From Sphaerochaeta sp. (GTDB lineage: Bacteria > Spirochaetota > Spirochaetia > Sphaerochaetales > Sphaerochaetaceae): a DNA stretch of 64,000 bases. The stretch is from the NCBI GenBank assembly GCA_018399495.1, contig JAGYOG010000003.1, positions 62,001-126,000 of the forward strand. The letters are read 5' to 3'. A program made the translations under genes and the position numbers. Shown piece by piece: positions 16,967-25,929 of this stretch. The notes under the pieces are model-generated. The model saw only the letters and a program-made list of their open reading frames with translations, did no database searches and was not told the DNA's origin. The stretch's first letter is position 1, and each line of letters opens with the position of its first letter.

Positions 16967-18471
16967 ATGAATTATCAGAAATTTCTTCTTCCCTATCCAT
17001 CAGACGGAATAATGCTTCTGAAAGGAACCTTTGTTTTCTCAGAACTCCTCACCATTGCATTTCAGGATTCCTGTTTCCCAGAGCGTGCACAATTTCTGCG
17101 GGAGTACCTGGGGAAAGTACTGGGTATGGAGGTGATTCTTGCCGGTGAAATGGATAATCCTGACTTGCTTATCATCGAGAGGAAAGATCTGCTTGACGAG
17201 GAAGGATATCTGCTGGAGGTAAGAGAGACGGGGTGTATATTAGCCTCTAGTTCACAAAGGGGAATTTTCACTGGTCTCCAGACATTTATCCAACTGAAAA
17301 AGTCCAACAATACACTTCGTTGTTGCAAGATTTCCGATTTCCCAGCGCTCTCCTGGAGAGGGCTTATGTTGGATGTTGCCCGTTCTTTCTGTCCATTGGA
17401 AGAGCTACTGACAATCATTGATACCATGGCTCTGTATAAATTGAATGTCTTGCACTGGCATATAAGTGATGATCAAGGATGGAGATTTCCTGTGGATGGA
17501 TACCCTGCTCTGGTGAGCGAGAAACGTGGATACTATTCGAGAGAGGAAATCAACTATGTGGTAGCCTATGCAGAGGAAAGGAATATCATGGTAGTTCCTG
17601 AGGTAGATATGCCTGGGCATATGATTGCTGCCCTGAGTGCTTACCCTCATCTGAGCTGCACAGGGGGACCTTTTACGATTCCAATAGGGGAGGGAATATT
17701 CCAGGATATTCTTTGTGTGGGGAAAGCAGAGACCATCACTTTCGCCAAAGAGGTGGTCGACACCCTATGCACGCTTTTTCCTGTCACCCTATATCCATCT
17801 TGGGGGTGATGAGATTCCTTTGGATCGTTGGGTAACCTGTCCTAACTGCCAACATCGCATGCGGGAGTTGGGATACAAGGATGAGAAATCATTGCTTGGT
17901 TGGTTCTGCAATGAGATTGCTACCATGCAGAGAGAAAGGCAAACTAACAATCTTCTGGAGCGATTACATTGATGCTTCGTATGATCCGTCAATAATCACG
18001 CAAGTATGGAATCCGCTTCTTGGAAAACATAAGAGAAACCATAGCGGCCACCAGGTAATAAAGAGTGATTACTTCCATTCCTATCTCGATATGTCCTATG
18101 CTTTGGTCCCTCTCTCCAGGGTGTATCGATATGGCAAAAGAGTACAAAAGGATAGGAAGCAGAATAAAAGAGTATTGGGTGCGGAGTTGTTGCTGTGGAC
18201 AGAGTACCTAGACACGTTGGAGAAGCGGGAAGCTCATCTCTACCCGCGTCTCTTGGCTGGGGCAGAGTCTTTTTGGACAAAGGATTCTTCACTCAAGTAT
18301 AGTCGATTCAAACGAATATTAGAGTATGTCATGAATCAGATTTTGGATAGACGTGGCAACCTGAGTGATTCCTCTTCATGGGACCCCCCGTTTCTGGGGC
18401 AACTAAAAGAACGAAGAGCAAGAAAAAAACGGGTCACTATAAACAGCAAGGAAGCTGGAATTTCACTGTAA
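16967..18471 (+). pseudogene. Beta-N-acetylhexosaminidase (GH20), interrupted by two frameshifts
   Basis: A full-length GH20 enzyme of about 500 codons is spread over three frames. Frame one (16967-17809) has the N-terminal domain and LYKLNVLHWHISDDQGWRFP. Near 17782 the reading must move by +1 to continue as SPYIHLGGDEIPLD, which carries the catalytic Asp-Glu pair; removing one base around CCTGTCA restores LFPSPYIHLGGDE. Near 17935 a second +1 shift leads into KGKLTIFWSDYIDASYD and the rest up to 18471. Protein sequence is otherwise well preserved, so the damage is recent or the two indels are sequencing errors. There is no signal peptide, consistent with a cytoplasmic enzyme acting on imported oligosaccharide. 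Confidence 0.85.
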
Positions 18472-18474
18472 TCC

Positions 18475-19212
18475 TCAATAGATCCAACGTTTCTTGATGT
18501 TATGGGTACTCACTAAAAACAATCCTACAGCATACAACAGGAGTATCGCGAAACTCACAATCCTATTGATAGAAGCTTGGTGGTTTACAGAGAATTTCAA
18601 GATATCTGCACCATAGGTAAGCGGGAATAAATAGGAGAGAGGCCGTAGGACACGTGGAAGTTGCTCCAAAGGAATGAACAATCCACAGAGAAAGACCATA
18701 GGAAATCTGAAAAAGTTCGAAAACGTTTGGGCTTCAAATACCTCATTCACCGATACGGCAATGAACAATCCAAGGAAGGTGGATGTAACTGCAATCAAAA
18801 CCACCCCCGAGAAAAGTAAAGTCCATTGGATGCCCCCCAGATCAACAAAAAATGATGCAAACAGGACTGGAATGAATGCGTTGATAATCCCAAAAATGAT
18901 AGCTCCCGTTGTTTTTGCAAGCATAAGGAGATTTAGGCTGATAGGGGAAAGAAGTAACCGTTCAAATGAACGGCTCTTTCTCTCAAATGTAATAGTCACA
19001 GAGAGCATGGAGGTGGTGCCAAAAAGGATTGACAGTGCCATGACACCAGGAAGAATGGCCTTGATATCAACATCACTGCCACTACGCAAGAAAAACATAA
19101 GGGTCCAAGAGATTGGGAAAATAATGCCCCAGCTTAAGTTTGGTGGTTTCAGATAGTAGTTCTGCATATCTTTCTTGAGGATGTTTCCATATGCCATTAA
19201 CCTGTAATTCAT
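18475..19212 (-). CDS. ABC-2 type transporter permease
   Basis: 245 aa with six hydrophobic segments and the ABC-2 pattern: N-terminal KDMQNYYLKPPNLSWGIIFP, then ERKSRSFERLLLSPIS and a late FPMVFLCGLFIPLEQLP followed by LSYLFPLTYGADI. It overlaps the upstream ATPase gene by four bases (ATGA), so the two form one exporter. It converges on the GH20 gene with three bases between stops. The substrate is unknown; the ArsR-type regulator at the head of the operon suggests a metal, a thiol-reactive compound or a drug. Confidence 0.9.
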   Translation of the reverse strand: MNYRLMAYGNILKKDMQNYYLKPPNLSWGIIFPISWTLMFFLRSGSDVDIKAILPGVMALSILFGTTSMLSVTITFERKSRSFERLLLSPISLNLLMLAKTTGAIIFGIINAFIPVLFASFFVDLGGIQWTLLFSGVVLIAVTSTFLGLFIAVSVNEVFEAQTFSNFFRFPMVFLCGLFIPLEQLPRVLRPLSYLFPLTYGADILKFSVNHQASINRIVSFAILLLYAVGLFLVSTHNIKKRWIY

Positions 19213-20171
19213 TTTTTTCCCTCCTTTTCTTTCTTGAGACGATCAATCTCAACTCCGGTAATATGTACGAAAACCTCCTCAAGTGAAGGATGTACCAATT
19301 TGGCTTCTAGCACTTTGCTGTTATGGGAAGTCAAGAATTCCATATACGGCATGAGCTCAATGGGACGTCCTGAGCTGATTCGGATGGTTTGGTCAGAAAT
19401 TCTTGGAACCTGAATTTGGTTGAATGATTGCAAGAATTCTTGAATTACACCTTCATCAAGGTGTTCCACCTTGAACTCTACAATGTGTTCTCTCTGTGCT
19501 TCCTGAAGCAACGATTGGGTTTCTTCAACCTTGATAATCCTTCCCTCTACGATGAATCCTATACGGTCGCACAAGCGCTCTGCATCCTCGATGTAGTGTG
19601 TTGTGAGAAAAATGGTTGTTCCCTGGTTGTTGAGAGATCGGATCATGGTGCGGATCTGACGTGCACTCTCCACATCAATTCCAGTTGTAGGTTCATCAAG
19701 GAAAAGTATCGTTGGATTATGGATAATGCCGGCTGCTATGGTAAGTTTTCGCTTCATGCCCTTTGAGTAAGCCTTAAATGGACGTGACCCTGTATCGTCG
19801 AGAGTGAACTGCTTGAGCAACTGTCGAGCACGTTTTTCTCGTTCTTGCTTTTTGATTCCGTACAACGAAGCACAGAAAACAAGATTCTCATACCCACTCA
19901 TATCGTCATAGAGGTTGCTCTCATCAGGGACAATGCCAATGATACGTTGTACTTTCTTTATCTCTCTGATACCGTCATGTCCTGCAATTTGAATCGTGCC
20001 AGCGGTTGGCCTTGCCAAGCCGGTAAGCATATTAATGGTGGTAGTTTTTCCAGCACCGTTGGGACCAAGGAATCCAAATACTTCATCCTGTTCAACAAAG
20101 AAATCGATTCCTTTGACCGCTTTAAAATCACCGAAATGCTTCTGTAATTGTGTTACTTCAATAATGTGCAT
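19209..20171 (-). CDS. ABC exporter ATP-binding protein
   Basis: 320 aa. The start is put at 20171 (MHIIEVTQLQKHFG) rather than the track's 20192 because GGGAG lies six bases ahead of it. Walker A is GPNGAGKTT, the signature is YSKGMKRKL (SGG replaced by SKG, common in exporters of the NodI/DrrA type) and Walker B is ILFLDEPTTGID. A C-terminal domain of about 90 residues follows the ATPase. The gene lies 11 bases after the ArsR-type regulator and overlaps the permease. Confidence 0.93.
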   Translation of the reverse strand: MHIIEVTQLQKHFGDFKAVKGIDFFVEQDEVFGFLGPNGAGKTTTINMLTGLARPTAGTIQIAGHDGIREIKKVQRIIGIVPDESNLYDDMSGYENLVFCASLYGIKKQEREKRARQLLKQFTLDDTGSRPFKAYSKGMKRKLTIAAGIIHNPTILFLDEPTTGIDVESARQIRTMIRSLNNQGTTIFLTTHYIEDAERLCDRIGFIVEGRIIKVEETQSLLQEAQREHIVEFKVEHLDEGVIQEFLQSFNQIQVPRISDQTIRISSGRPIELMPYMEFLTSHNSKVLEAKLVHPSLEEVFVHITGVEIDRLKKEKEGKK

Positions 20172-20182
20172 TCTATGCTCCC

Positions 20183-20503
20183 TTACTGACATGTATGATG
20201 CTTTATGTCCCCATGCATGCAGGCTTTTCCCTGAGGGGGTGTTGCTGCCAATGCATAACAGACTTCTCCTAATTGTGAGACGACATCTCTGTCTACCAGA
20301 TAGTGGGTGTAATATCCACGTTTTTCTGGCTTTACAATCCCAGCAAGCATTAGAATTTTTAAGTGCTGGGAAACTGCAGATTCACTAATCTGCAACTCTC
20401 TAGCGAGAGCTGTGCCACAGTATTCATGCTGCAACAAGAGAAAAAAGATTGAGAAACGGGTGGAATCTCCCAAAGCTTTAAATAGCTTGACATACTGTTC
20501 CAC
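20183..20503 (-). CDS. ArsR-family winged-helix regulator with Cys/His-rich C-terminus
   Basis: 106 aa. The winged helix is clear: LFKALGDSTRFSIFFLLL, ARELQISESAVSQHLKIL and the wing KRGYYTHYLV. The last residues, ACMHGDIKHHTC, are rich in cysteine and histidine, and two other cysteines occur at HEYCGTALA and EVCYALA. This could form a metal site, but it does not match the ELCVCDL arsenic site. It heads the ABC-2 exporter operon and probably represses it. The upstream 91 bases contain two imperfect TTAATT repeats that might be its operator. Confidence 0.85.
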   Translation of the reverse strand: MEQYVKLFKALGDSTRFSIFFLLLQHEYCGTALARELQISESAVSQHLKILMLAGIVKPEKRGYYTHYLVDRDVVSQLGEVCYALAATPPQGKACMHGDIKHHTCQ

Positions 20504-20594
20504 ATATAGCTCCCTAAATCAATTAAGTAACCACTGAATTAAATCCTAGACACGTCTGTTTGATCTGTCAATCCTTTATGCATGGGAAGAGCTC

Positions 20595-21992
20595 TTATGT
20601 CCAGGCTTCTTTCAGAAGTGTTACCGCCTTGGGTATCTCTTCCAGATTCAATGTGGCAAACCCCAACAATAGAGTAGCTTCCCTTGGTTCCTCGGGAGGC
20701 TGTGAATAGTAACGGGTGATTCCATAAATCTTTACCTGATAATCTGCAGCTCTCTGTTCCAATTCTTTTTCATCCATTCCGTTGTGGACGTTCAGTAGAA
20801 GATGCAATCCTGCTGAATCTCCGGTAATCTCAACATAGGGGAGTAGCGAATTGATGCAAGAAACCAAGAGTTCCCGTTTTTGTCGGTAGAGATGACGCAT
20901 TCTATTAAGGTGTCGCTCAAAGTGTCCTTTCTCGAGAAATGCATGCAGGACTTTTTGTTCAATAAGGGGAACAGGACAGTAATAAAAACTGAGATAGGTT
21001 TCATAGCGTTCCATCAGCACGTCAGGAAGTACCATATAGCTGATTCTTAAAGCAGGGGAGAGTGATTTACTGAAGGCCCCAAGATAAATGACCTTCCCTT
21101 GTCCATCAAGACCTTGCAGGGAAGGAATTGGTTTCCCTGCATAACGAAACTCACTGTCATAGTCATCTTCCAGGATGTATCGTCCGAATTTTTCGCTTGC
21201 CCACTGTAAAAGCTGGAGCCTTCGTGTAACCGGCATAATACGGCCAGTAGGAAACTGGTGGCTGGGTGTGATGGAAAGAACATCTGCACCACTCGCATAT
21301 AGTGCTTTTATCTCCACCCCTTGGTCATCCAAAGGCAGTGAAACATATTGTACCCGATTGCTCTTGAACAACTGGTTAAGTTTCTCATATCCAGGATTCT
21401 CAATTGCATAGACGGCTTTTGCATCCAAAAGCTGGATTAAGAGTTGCATCAAGAACTCGGTGCCACTACTGATGATGATCTGGTTTGCATTGCAACGTAC
21501 ACCACGGCTGGACTGTAGGTAGTGTGTGATGCTGGAGCGTAGAGCAAGCAATCCTTTTGGATCACTAACAGAGAGGAGTTCGGCATCCTGTGTACTGATG
21601 ATTTGATTGCTCAAACTTCTCCAGAGTGAGAATGGAAACTGTTCGTGATCAACCCCTTGATGGGAGAATGTATACCGATAGGGGGGTGACTTCTCTGCTT
21701 CCACTTTTTTCTTATACTCTTCTGGTTCTAGTACGAGGATACCGCTGAGATCAGCTACGTAGTACCCACTCTTTTCTCTTGTCTGGAGATACCCTTCGTC
21801 AACCAGCTGGTTGTAGGCTGCCTGTACAGTATTGATGCTGCACTGTAGATTTTCTGCAAGCCTTCGTTTGGAAGGAAGTTTCTCATGCCTTGTGAACGTG
21901 CCCTTGATGAGTTCTTCCTTCAAATATTGATAGAGCTGTTCAGTCAATGTTTTGGGAGAATCACTTTGTAGCTGAAGGTTGATCTTGTACAT
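20595..21992 (-). CDS. pdxR: MocR/PdxR-type regulator (GntR DNA-binding domain fused to aminotransferase fold)
   Basis: 465 aa. Residues 1-75 are a GntR winged helix (LTEQLYQYLKEELIKGTFTR, SKRRLAENLQCSINTVQAAY). The rest is a fold-type I aminotransferase domain with the PLP lysine in LGAFSKSLSPALRI and ILEDDYDSEF. It is divergently transcribed from pdxST, the PLP synthase genes. In Corynebacterium, Listeria and Streptococcus such MocR proteins sense PLP and control pdxST, so the PdxR name is well supported by context. Regulation should run through the 113-base intergenic region. Confidence 0.9.
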   Translation of the reverse strand: MYKINLQLQSDSPKTLTEQLYQYLKEELIKGTFTRHEKLPSKRRLAENLQCSINTVQAAYNQLVDEGYLQTREKSGYYVADLSGILVLEPEEYKKKVEAEKSPPYRYTFSHQGVDHEQFPFSLWRSLSNQIISTQDAELLSVSDPKGLLALRSSITHYLQSSRGVRCNANQIIISSGTEFLMQLLIQLLDAKAVYAIENPGYEKLNQLFKSNRVQYVSLPLDDQGVEIKALYASGADVLSITPSHQFPTGRIMPVTRRLQLLQWASEKFGRYILEDDYDSEFRYAGKPIPSLQGLDGQGKVIYLGAFSKSLSPALRISYMVLPDVLMERYETYLSFYYCPVPLIEQKVLHAFLEKGHFERHLNRMRHLYRQKRELLVSCINSLLPYVEITGDSAGLHLLLNVHNGMDEKELEQRAADYQVKIYGITRYYSQPPEEPREATLLLGFATLNLEEIPKAVTLLKEAWT

Positions 21993-22105
21993 AGCCCTCC
22001 ATAATCTGGTACCATAAAATATTTATAAACTGGAACTTTTGATACTATCAGATACCACCTATACTAGAACAAATCATTGAAAAGCGCAACGTTAGGAGGT
22101 ATGAA
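21993..22105 (+). promoter_or_regulatory. pdxR-pdxST divergent control region
   Basis: Contains a likely -10 box TATACT (22060-22065), a perfect dyad TGGTACCA (22007-22014) and GATAC repeated at 22041 and 22051, one helical turn apart, in front of the -10. MocR regulators usually bind direct repeats, so the GATAC pair is the better candidate operator. AGGAGGT sits five bases before the pdxS start. Confidence 0.5.
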
Positions 22106-22978
22106 ATGGATGAACGAAATACACTGAATAAAAATCTTGCACAGATGCTTAAGGGAGGGGTTATCATGGATGTTACTTCTCCTGAACAGGCCAAAATAGC
22201 GGAAGATGCAGGGGCTTGTGCCGTTATGGCTCTTGAAAGAATTCCTGCAGATATTCGAGCAGCCGGGGGGGTCTCCCGAATGAGCGACCCCATCTTGATC
22301 CAACAGATTCAGGAAGCGGTTTCCATACCGGTCATGGCAAAGGTTCGAATCGGTCATATTGTTGAGGCGCAGATCCTTGAAGCCTTGGAGATTGATTTCA
22401 TCGATGAGAGTGAGGTCCTCTCTCCAGCCGATGATCTCTACCATATCGACAAGCAGAAGTTCTCTGTTCCCTTTGTATGCGGTGCCCGTGATTTGGGTGA
22501 AGCACTACGTCGAATAGGCGAGGGCGCAAGCATGATCAGGACCAAAGGAGAACCTGGAACAGGGGACGTGGTACAGGCTGTCAGGCATATGCGATTGATA
22601 CAACAACAAATGCGAAAAGTCCAATCCATGCGTGAAGATGAGTTGTACGAGGAATCAAAGCAACTCCAGGTTCCCTATGATGTATTGCGTTGTGTGTTTG
22701 AGACAGGAAAGCTTCCGGTGGTCAACTTTGCAGCTGGTGGGGTGGCTACTCCCGCGGATGCTGCATTGATGATGCTTCTTGGAGCGGAAGGCGTGTTTGT
22801 GGGTTCAGGAATCTTCAAGTCTGGAGATCCAAAAAAACGGGCAAATGCCATTGTGAAGGCTGTTGCCAACTATCAGGATCCACTGATGCTGGCTGAGCTT
22901 TCCAAGAATCTGGGAGAAGCCATGATTGGTATCAATGAACAGGAAATTGCACTGCTTATGGCTGAGCGTGGCGTATGA
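22106..22978 (+). CDS. pdxS: Pyridoxal 5'-phosphate synthase, lyase subunit
   Basis: 290 aa, normal PdxS length. It makes PLP from ribose 5-phosphate, glyceraldehyde 3-phosphate and ammonia in a 12-mer bound to PdxT. Signature segments are [35 protein letters not shown]-x-[12 protein letters not shown] (catalytic lysine), [10 protein letters not shown] and [18 protein letters not shown] (second lysine region at the start). The start is fixed by AGGAGGT. The 3' end overlaps pdxT by four bases. Confidence 0.98.
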   Translation: MDERNTLNKNLAQMLKGGVIMDVTSPEQAKIAEDAGACAVMALERIPADIRAAGGVSRMSDPILIQQIQEAVSIPVMAKVRIGHIVEAQILEALEIDFIDESEVLSPADDLYHIDKQKFSVPFVCGARDLGEALRRIGEGASMIRTKGEPGTGDVVQAVRHMRLIQQQMRKVQSMREDELYEESKQLQVPYDVLRCVFETGKLPVVNFAAGGVATPADAALMMLLGAEGVFVGSGIFKSGDPKKRANAIVKAVANYQDPLMLAELSKNLGEAMIGINEQEIALLMAERGV

Positions 22979-23544
22979 CGGTAGGCGTTTTGGCTCTGCA
23001 GGGAGGGTTTGCCGAACATGTTCATGCATTGAATAAGTTGGGTGTTTCGTCCATTGAGATTCGTAGGCCGAAGGATTTGAAGAGTCCAATGGATGCCTTG
23101 ATCCTCCCTGGTGGAGAGAGCACGGTGATGGGAAGACTACTTAGGGAACTTGATCTCTATCGTCCTCTCTTGGATTTGATTCGGCAAGGGATGCCCGTTT
23201 GGGGCACCTGTGCCGGGATGATCCTGCTGGCAAATGAGGTAGAAGGGGAAAAGGATACGCACTTTGCTGTGATGCCGATCAGCGTGAGGCGAAATGCGTT
23301 CGGTCGGCAACTTGGCAGTTTCTCCTGTAGTGGCCTATTCACAGGTATCGGGGATCTACCGATGACGTTTATCAGAGCCCCGATTATTCAGAAAGTGAAC
23401 AAAAATGTACAAATTTTAGCGACACATGATAATTTTAGAGTAGCAGCAAGATATGATACGATGCTGGTGACTGCATTCCATCCGGAATTGACGAATGATA
23501 CTCGGGTTCTCCAGTATTTTCTGGGTATGGCTAACGCTTTATGA
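22975..23544 (+). CDS. pdxT: Pyridoxal 5'-phosphate synthase, glutaminase subunit
   Basis: 189 aa class I glutamine amidotransferase that feeds ammonia to Pdx[13 protein letters not shown] opens the protein, [13 protein letters not shown] follows, the nucleophile is in [11 protein letters not shown], and the catalytic His/Glu pair is in AFHPELT. Overlap with pdxS ensures coupled translation. This bacterium therefore uses the DXP-independent PLP route. Confidence 0.98.
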   Translation: MTVGVLALQGGFAEHVHALNKLGVSSIEIRRPKDLKSPMDALILPGGESTVMGRLLRELDLYRPLLDLIRQGMPVWGTCAGMILLANEVEGEKDTHFAVMPISVRRNAFGRQLGSFSCSGLFTGIGDLPMTFIRAPIIQKVNKNVQILATHDNFRVAARYDTMLVTAFHPELTNDTRVLQYFLGMANAL

Positions 23545-23559
23545 AAAGGATATATATCG

Positions 23560-23594
23560 CTGGTTGGGAATTTCCCTAAAAGGATCTCAACCAG
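23560..23594. terminator. Inverted repeat between pdxT and arsC 3' ends
   Basis: Outer arms CTGGTTG/CAACCAG enclose the dyad GGGAATTTCCC. It spans the arsC stop codon. Position between two convergent genes suggests a bidirectional terminator, although no clear T run follows on either side. Confidence 0.45.
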
Positions 23595-24001
23595 ACTAAC
23601 ACTTTTTCATGAATTGCATTACGGATGGGCCTGATTCCCTCCAGTTTTTCCCCATCACTACCAGTGATGGCGCTTGGATCGGGGAAACCCCAGTGCATGC
23701 GTTTACTTTTCCCTGGGAACATAGGACAACGTTCAGCGTTGCTCTCGTCACAGACGGTCACTACATAGTCGAAGGCTTCATTCCTATCGATATACTCTTG
23801 GGCAGGTTTCGCAAAGTGATCTTTCATGGAGATTCCAATCTCTTCCATAGCCTGAACAACCAAGGGATTTAGTTTACCTGCTTCTATCCCGCTGCTGTGA
23901 GCTTCAAACCGGTCGCTTGCATAGTGCCGGACTAAAGCCTCACACATTTGGCTTCTCGCTGAATTATGGATACAGACAAACATGATACGCTCTTTTTCCA
24001 T
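23576..24001 (-). CDS. arsC: Arsenate reductase (low-molecular-weight phosphatase / thioredoxin-coupled type)
   Basis: 141 aa. The N-terminal P-loop CIHNSARSQM has the C-x5-R arrangement and the redox relay cysteines are in VTVCDESNAERCP, matching the thioredoxin-dependent ArsC of Gram-positive bacteria. It reduces arsenate to arsenite in the cytoplasm. It lies six bases downstream of the ArsR gene in the same operon. The C-terminus (WGFPDPSAI) is the usual phosphatase-family acid loop. Length and motifs are complete. Confidence 0.93.
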   Translation of the reverse strand: MEKERIMFVCIHNSARSQMCEALVRHYASDRFEAHSSGIEAGKLNPLVVQAMEEIGISMKDHFAKPAQEYIDRNEAFDYVVTVCDESNAERCPMFPGKSKRMHWGFPDPSAITGSDGEKLEGIRPIRNAIHEKVLVWLRSF

Positions 24002-24007
24002 GGGGCA

Positions 24008-24307
24008 TTATTCCTTTACTTCATTTTGTGGTTTGATTGCACAGTGCATCATCTCCAGCACACAGGGCATGGTCAATATGCAATTGACCCTAGTCCCCTC
24101 TCTCTGCATGTCGATGATTCCTACATGCTTCAATGCCGAGAGGTGTTTGGAGGTAATTGATTTGTGCATCCCAAGCAGTTCCGCAAGTTCGCAGACACAA
24201 TAGGAACGTGCAAAGAGAGCCTCAACGATAGCAAGTCTCATTGGGTGGCCAAGCGTCTTGAAACGTTTTGCAGTATCCTCAAACTGTTCAGCCTTATACT
24301 CGTTCAT
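24008..24307 (-). CDS. arsR: ArsR arsenical-resistance repressor
   Basis: 99 aa from ATG 24307. The track's 24388 start would cross the operator and is rejected, although no Shine-Dalgarno is obvious before 24307. RFKTLGHPMRLAIVEALFAR is the ArsR entry helix, and YCVCELAELLGM contains the CxC arsenite site (CVC) of classical ArsR, followed by HKSITSKHLSALKHVGII. It should repress its own operon with arsC and the divergent thioredoxin/ArsP operon until arsenite binds. Confidence 0.88.
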   Translation of the reverse strand: MNEYKAEQFEDTAKRFKTLGHPMRLAIVEALFARSYCVCELAELLGMHKSITSKHLSALKHVGIIDMQREGTRVNCILTMPCVLEMMHCAIKPQNEVKE

Positions 24308-24351
24308 GCATACAATGTTGCAAAAAGTAGAAACTTTGTCAATGAATCTGG

Positions 24352-24386
24352 TTGACATTATAATGATAGTTTCCAATAATGGAAAC
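24352..24386. promoter_or_regulatory. Divergent ars promoters sharing one operator
   Basis: On the plus strand TTGACA (24352-24357) and AATAAT (24375-24380) are 17 bases apart. A perfect dyad GTTTCC-N6-GGAAAC (24369-24386) covers the -10 box. Reading the other way, TTTCCA and TATAAT, also 17 apart, form a promoter for arsR whose spacer contains half of the same dyad. One ArsR dimer could therefore close both promoters. Confidence 0.7.
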
Positions 24387-24401
24387 ATAGGAGATATACA
24401 T

Positions 24402-24641
24402 ATGGTTATTCAGATACTCGGGACTGGATGTCCCAAATGCAAGGCCCTTGAAGCCAATGCAATAAAGGCCGTAGAAGAGGGAAACATCGGAGCCACAATT
24501 GAGAAAATCACTGATCTCGATAAAATCATGGAGATGGGTGTCATGATGACCCCTGCCCTTGCAATTGACGGCGATGTAAAGAACATGGGTAAGGTGCTGA
24601 ATAAGGACCAGGTGCTTACACTTATAAAGGGGAGTCTGTAA
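24402..24641 (+). CDS. Small thioredoxin-like redox protein (redox-active disulfide protein 2 family)
   Basis: 79 aa with a CxxC active site in LGTGCPKCKALE and the cis-proline region MMTPALAIDG, as in the MTH895-type small thioredoxins. TAGGAG precedes the ATG. It is the first gene of the operon with the ArsP-type permease and faces arsR. A plausible job is supplying electrons to ArsC or binding arsenite before export, but this is context only. Genes of this type are commonly found next to ArsP permeases. Confidence 0.88.
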   Translation: MVIQILGTGCPKCKALEANAIKAVEEGNIGATIEKITDLDKIMEMGVMMTPALAIDGDVKNMGKVLNKDQVLTLIKGSL

Positions 24642-24672
24642 TGCGGTTCCTCGTTCTCAAGGAGGAACTTCA

Positions 24673-25857
24673 ATGGCGATGAAGCAGCTTACTCCTAACA
24701 AAAAACTTTTAGTGATAGCCGGGATTTTTTTGGCAATCTTTTTTACTCCCTTTACGCATTCACGCGTGGTGGGGGCCATCCAGGAAGCGTTCCTCATGCT
24801 GGCTGATTATGCACACGAGCATGTCTTGCTTTGTGTAGTTCCTGCGATGTTCATTGCTGGGGCGGTGGTGGTATTTCTCAACCAGCAGGCAGTGATGAAG
24901 TATCTTGGTCCCAAGGCAAAGAAGCTGGTGGCTTACTCAGTAGCTTCTGTTTCTGGGGCAATCCTGGCTGTCTGTTCCTGTACTGTATTGCCTCTCTTCA
25001 AGGGCATCTACAAGAAGGGTGCTGGACTCGGTCCAGCAGTTTCCTTCCTCTATAGTGGACCATCGATCAATATTCTGGCAATTATCCTTTCTTACAAGGT
25101 CTTCGGATGGAAAATGGGATTGACCAGAATGATTGTGGCTATCATCTTTGCCTTCATAATCGGTTTGCTCATGCATATGATCTTCCGTAAAGAGGATGAG
25201 AAACGGCTTGCTGATGAACGCCTGTTCAAAAACATGGATGGTTCTGATGCCCGCTCCCTTCCCCAGATGGCTTTCTATATGGTTTCCATGATTGGTATCC
25301 TGGTCTTCCTGAACTGGGCACCAAGCCAGGGAGCAAGTACTATTTGGGAATTCATCTATCAGTCCAAGTATTGGATTACCGGAGTGTTCGCCCTTATGCT
25401 GGCATACTCCTTGGTCAGATGGTTTACAAAGGATGAGCTGAAAGAGTGGGGTGGCGCAACCAGGGACTTTGCACTCCAGATTCTTCCCTTGCTCTTCGGT
25501 GGTGTGTTGGTTGCAGGATTCTTACTTGGAAGGCCTGGACAGGAAGCACTCATACCCACGGCATGGGTTGCATCCTTGGTAGGCGGGAATTCTCTCTATG
25601 CCAACTTCTTTGCAGCAATCTCAGGGGCATTCATGTACTTTGCAACGCTCACTGAAATCCCTATTGTGCAAGGCTTGCTGGGTGCTGGAATGGGACAAGG
25701 TCCAGCCTTGGCTCTCTTGCTGGTCGGTCCAAGCCTCTCACTCCCTTCTATGCTGGTAATAGGTGGTGAACTTGGGTTCAAGAAGACCGCTGTCTACATT
25801 GCTTTGGTGGTATTCTTTTCCACCCTTGCAGGATTTGTATTTGGAATGGTAGCTTGA
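24673..25857 (+). CDS. ArsP-family permease (organoarsenical / DUF318 type)
   Basis: 394 aa integral membrane protein with about ten helices in two halves. The cysteine motif ILAVCSCTVLPLFKGIYKKG and the later YFATLTEIPIVQGLLGAGMGQGP are characteristic of the permease group that includes ArsP, an exporter of trivalent organoarsenicals. GGAGG lies seven bases before the ATG. The gene belongs to the ArsR-controlled operon, so arsenic export is a sound guess; the related two-domain permeases of unknown substrate are the alternative. Confidence 0.85.
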   Translation: MAMKQLTPNKKLLVIAGIFLAIFFTPFTHSRVVGAIQEAFLMLADYAHEHVLLCVVPAMFIAGAVVVFLNQQAVMKYLGPKAKKLVAYSVASVSGAILAVCSCTVLPLFKGIYKKGAGLGPAVSFLYSGPSINILAIILSYKVFGWKMGLTRMIVAIIFAFIIGLLMHMIFRKEDEKRLADERLFKNMDGSDARSLPQMAFYMVSMIGILVFLNWAPSQGASTIWEFIYQSKYWITGVFALMLAYSLVRWFTKDELKEWGGATRDFALQILPLLFGGVLVAGFLLGRPGQEALIPTAWVASLVGGNSLYANFFAAISGAFMYFATLTEIPIVQGLLGAGMGQGPALALLLVGPSLSLPSMLVIGGELGFKKTAVYIALVVFFSTLAGFVFGMVA

Positions 25858-25877
25858 TATCCCCAAACGTTTATACT

Positions 25878-25909
25878 CGGGAGTTGTCGTGAATCATCGA
25901 CAACTCCCG
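25878..25909 (+). terminator. Intrinsic terminator after the ArsP-type gene
   Basis: A perfect 12-base-pair stem CGGGAGTTGTCG/CGACAACTCCCG with an eight-base loop is followed by TTGTTGT. The 12-base direct repeat ATATCCCCAAAC flanks it at 25857 and 25917. Confidence 0.9.
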
Positions 25910-25929
25910 TTGTTGTATATCCCCAAACA

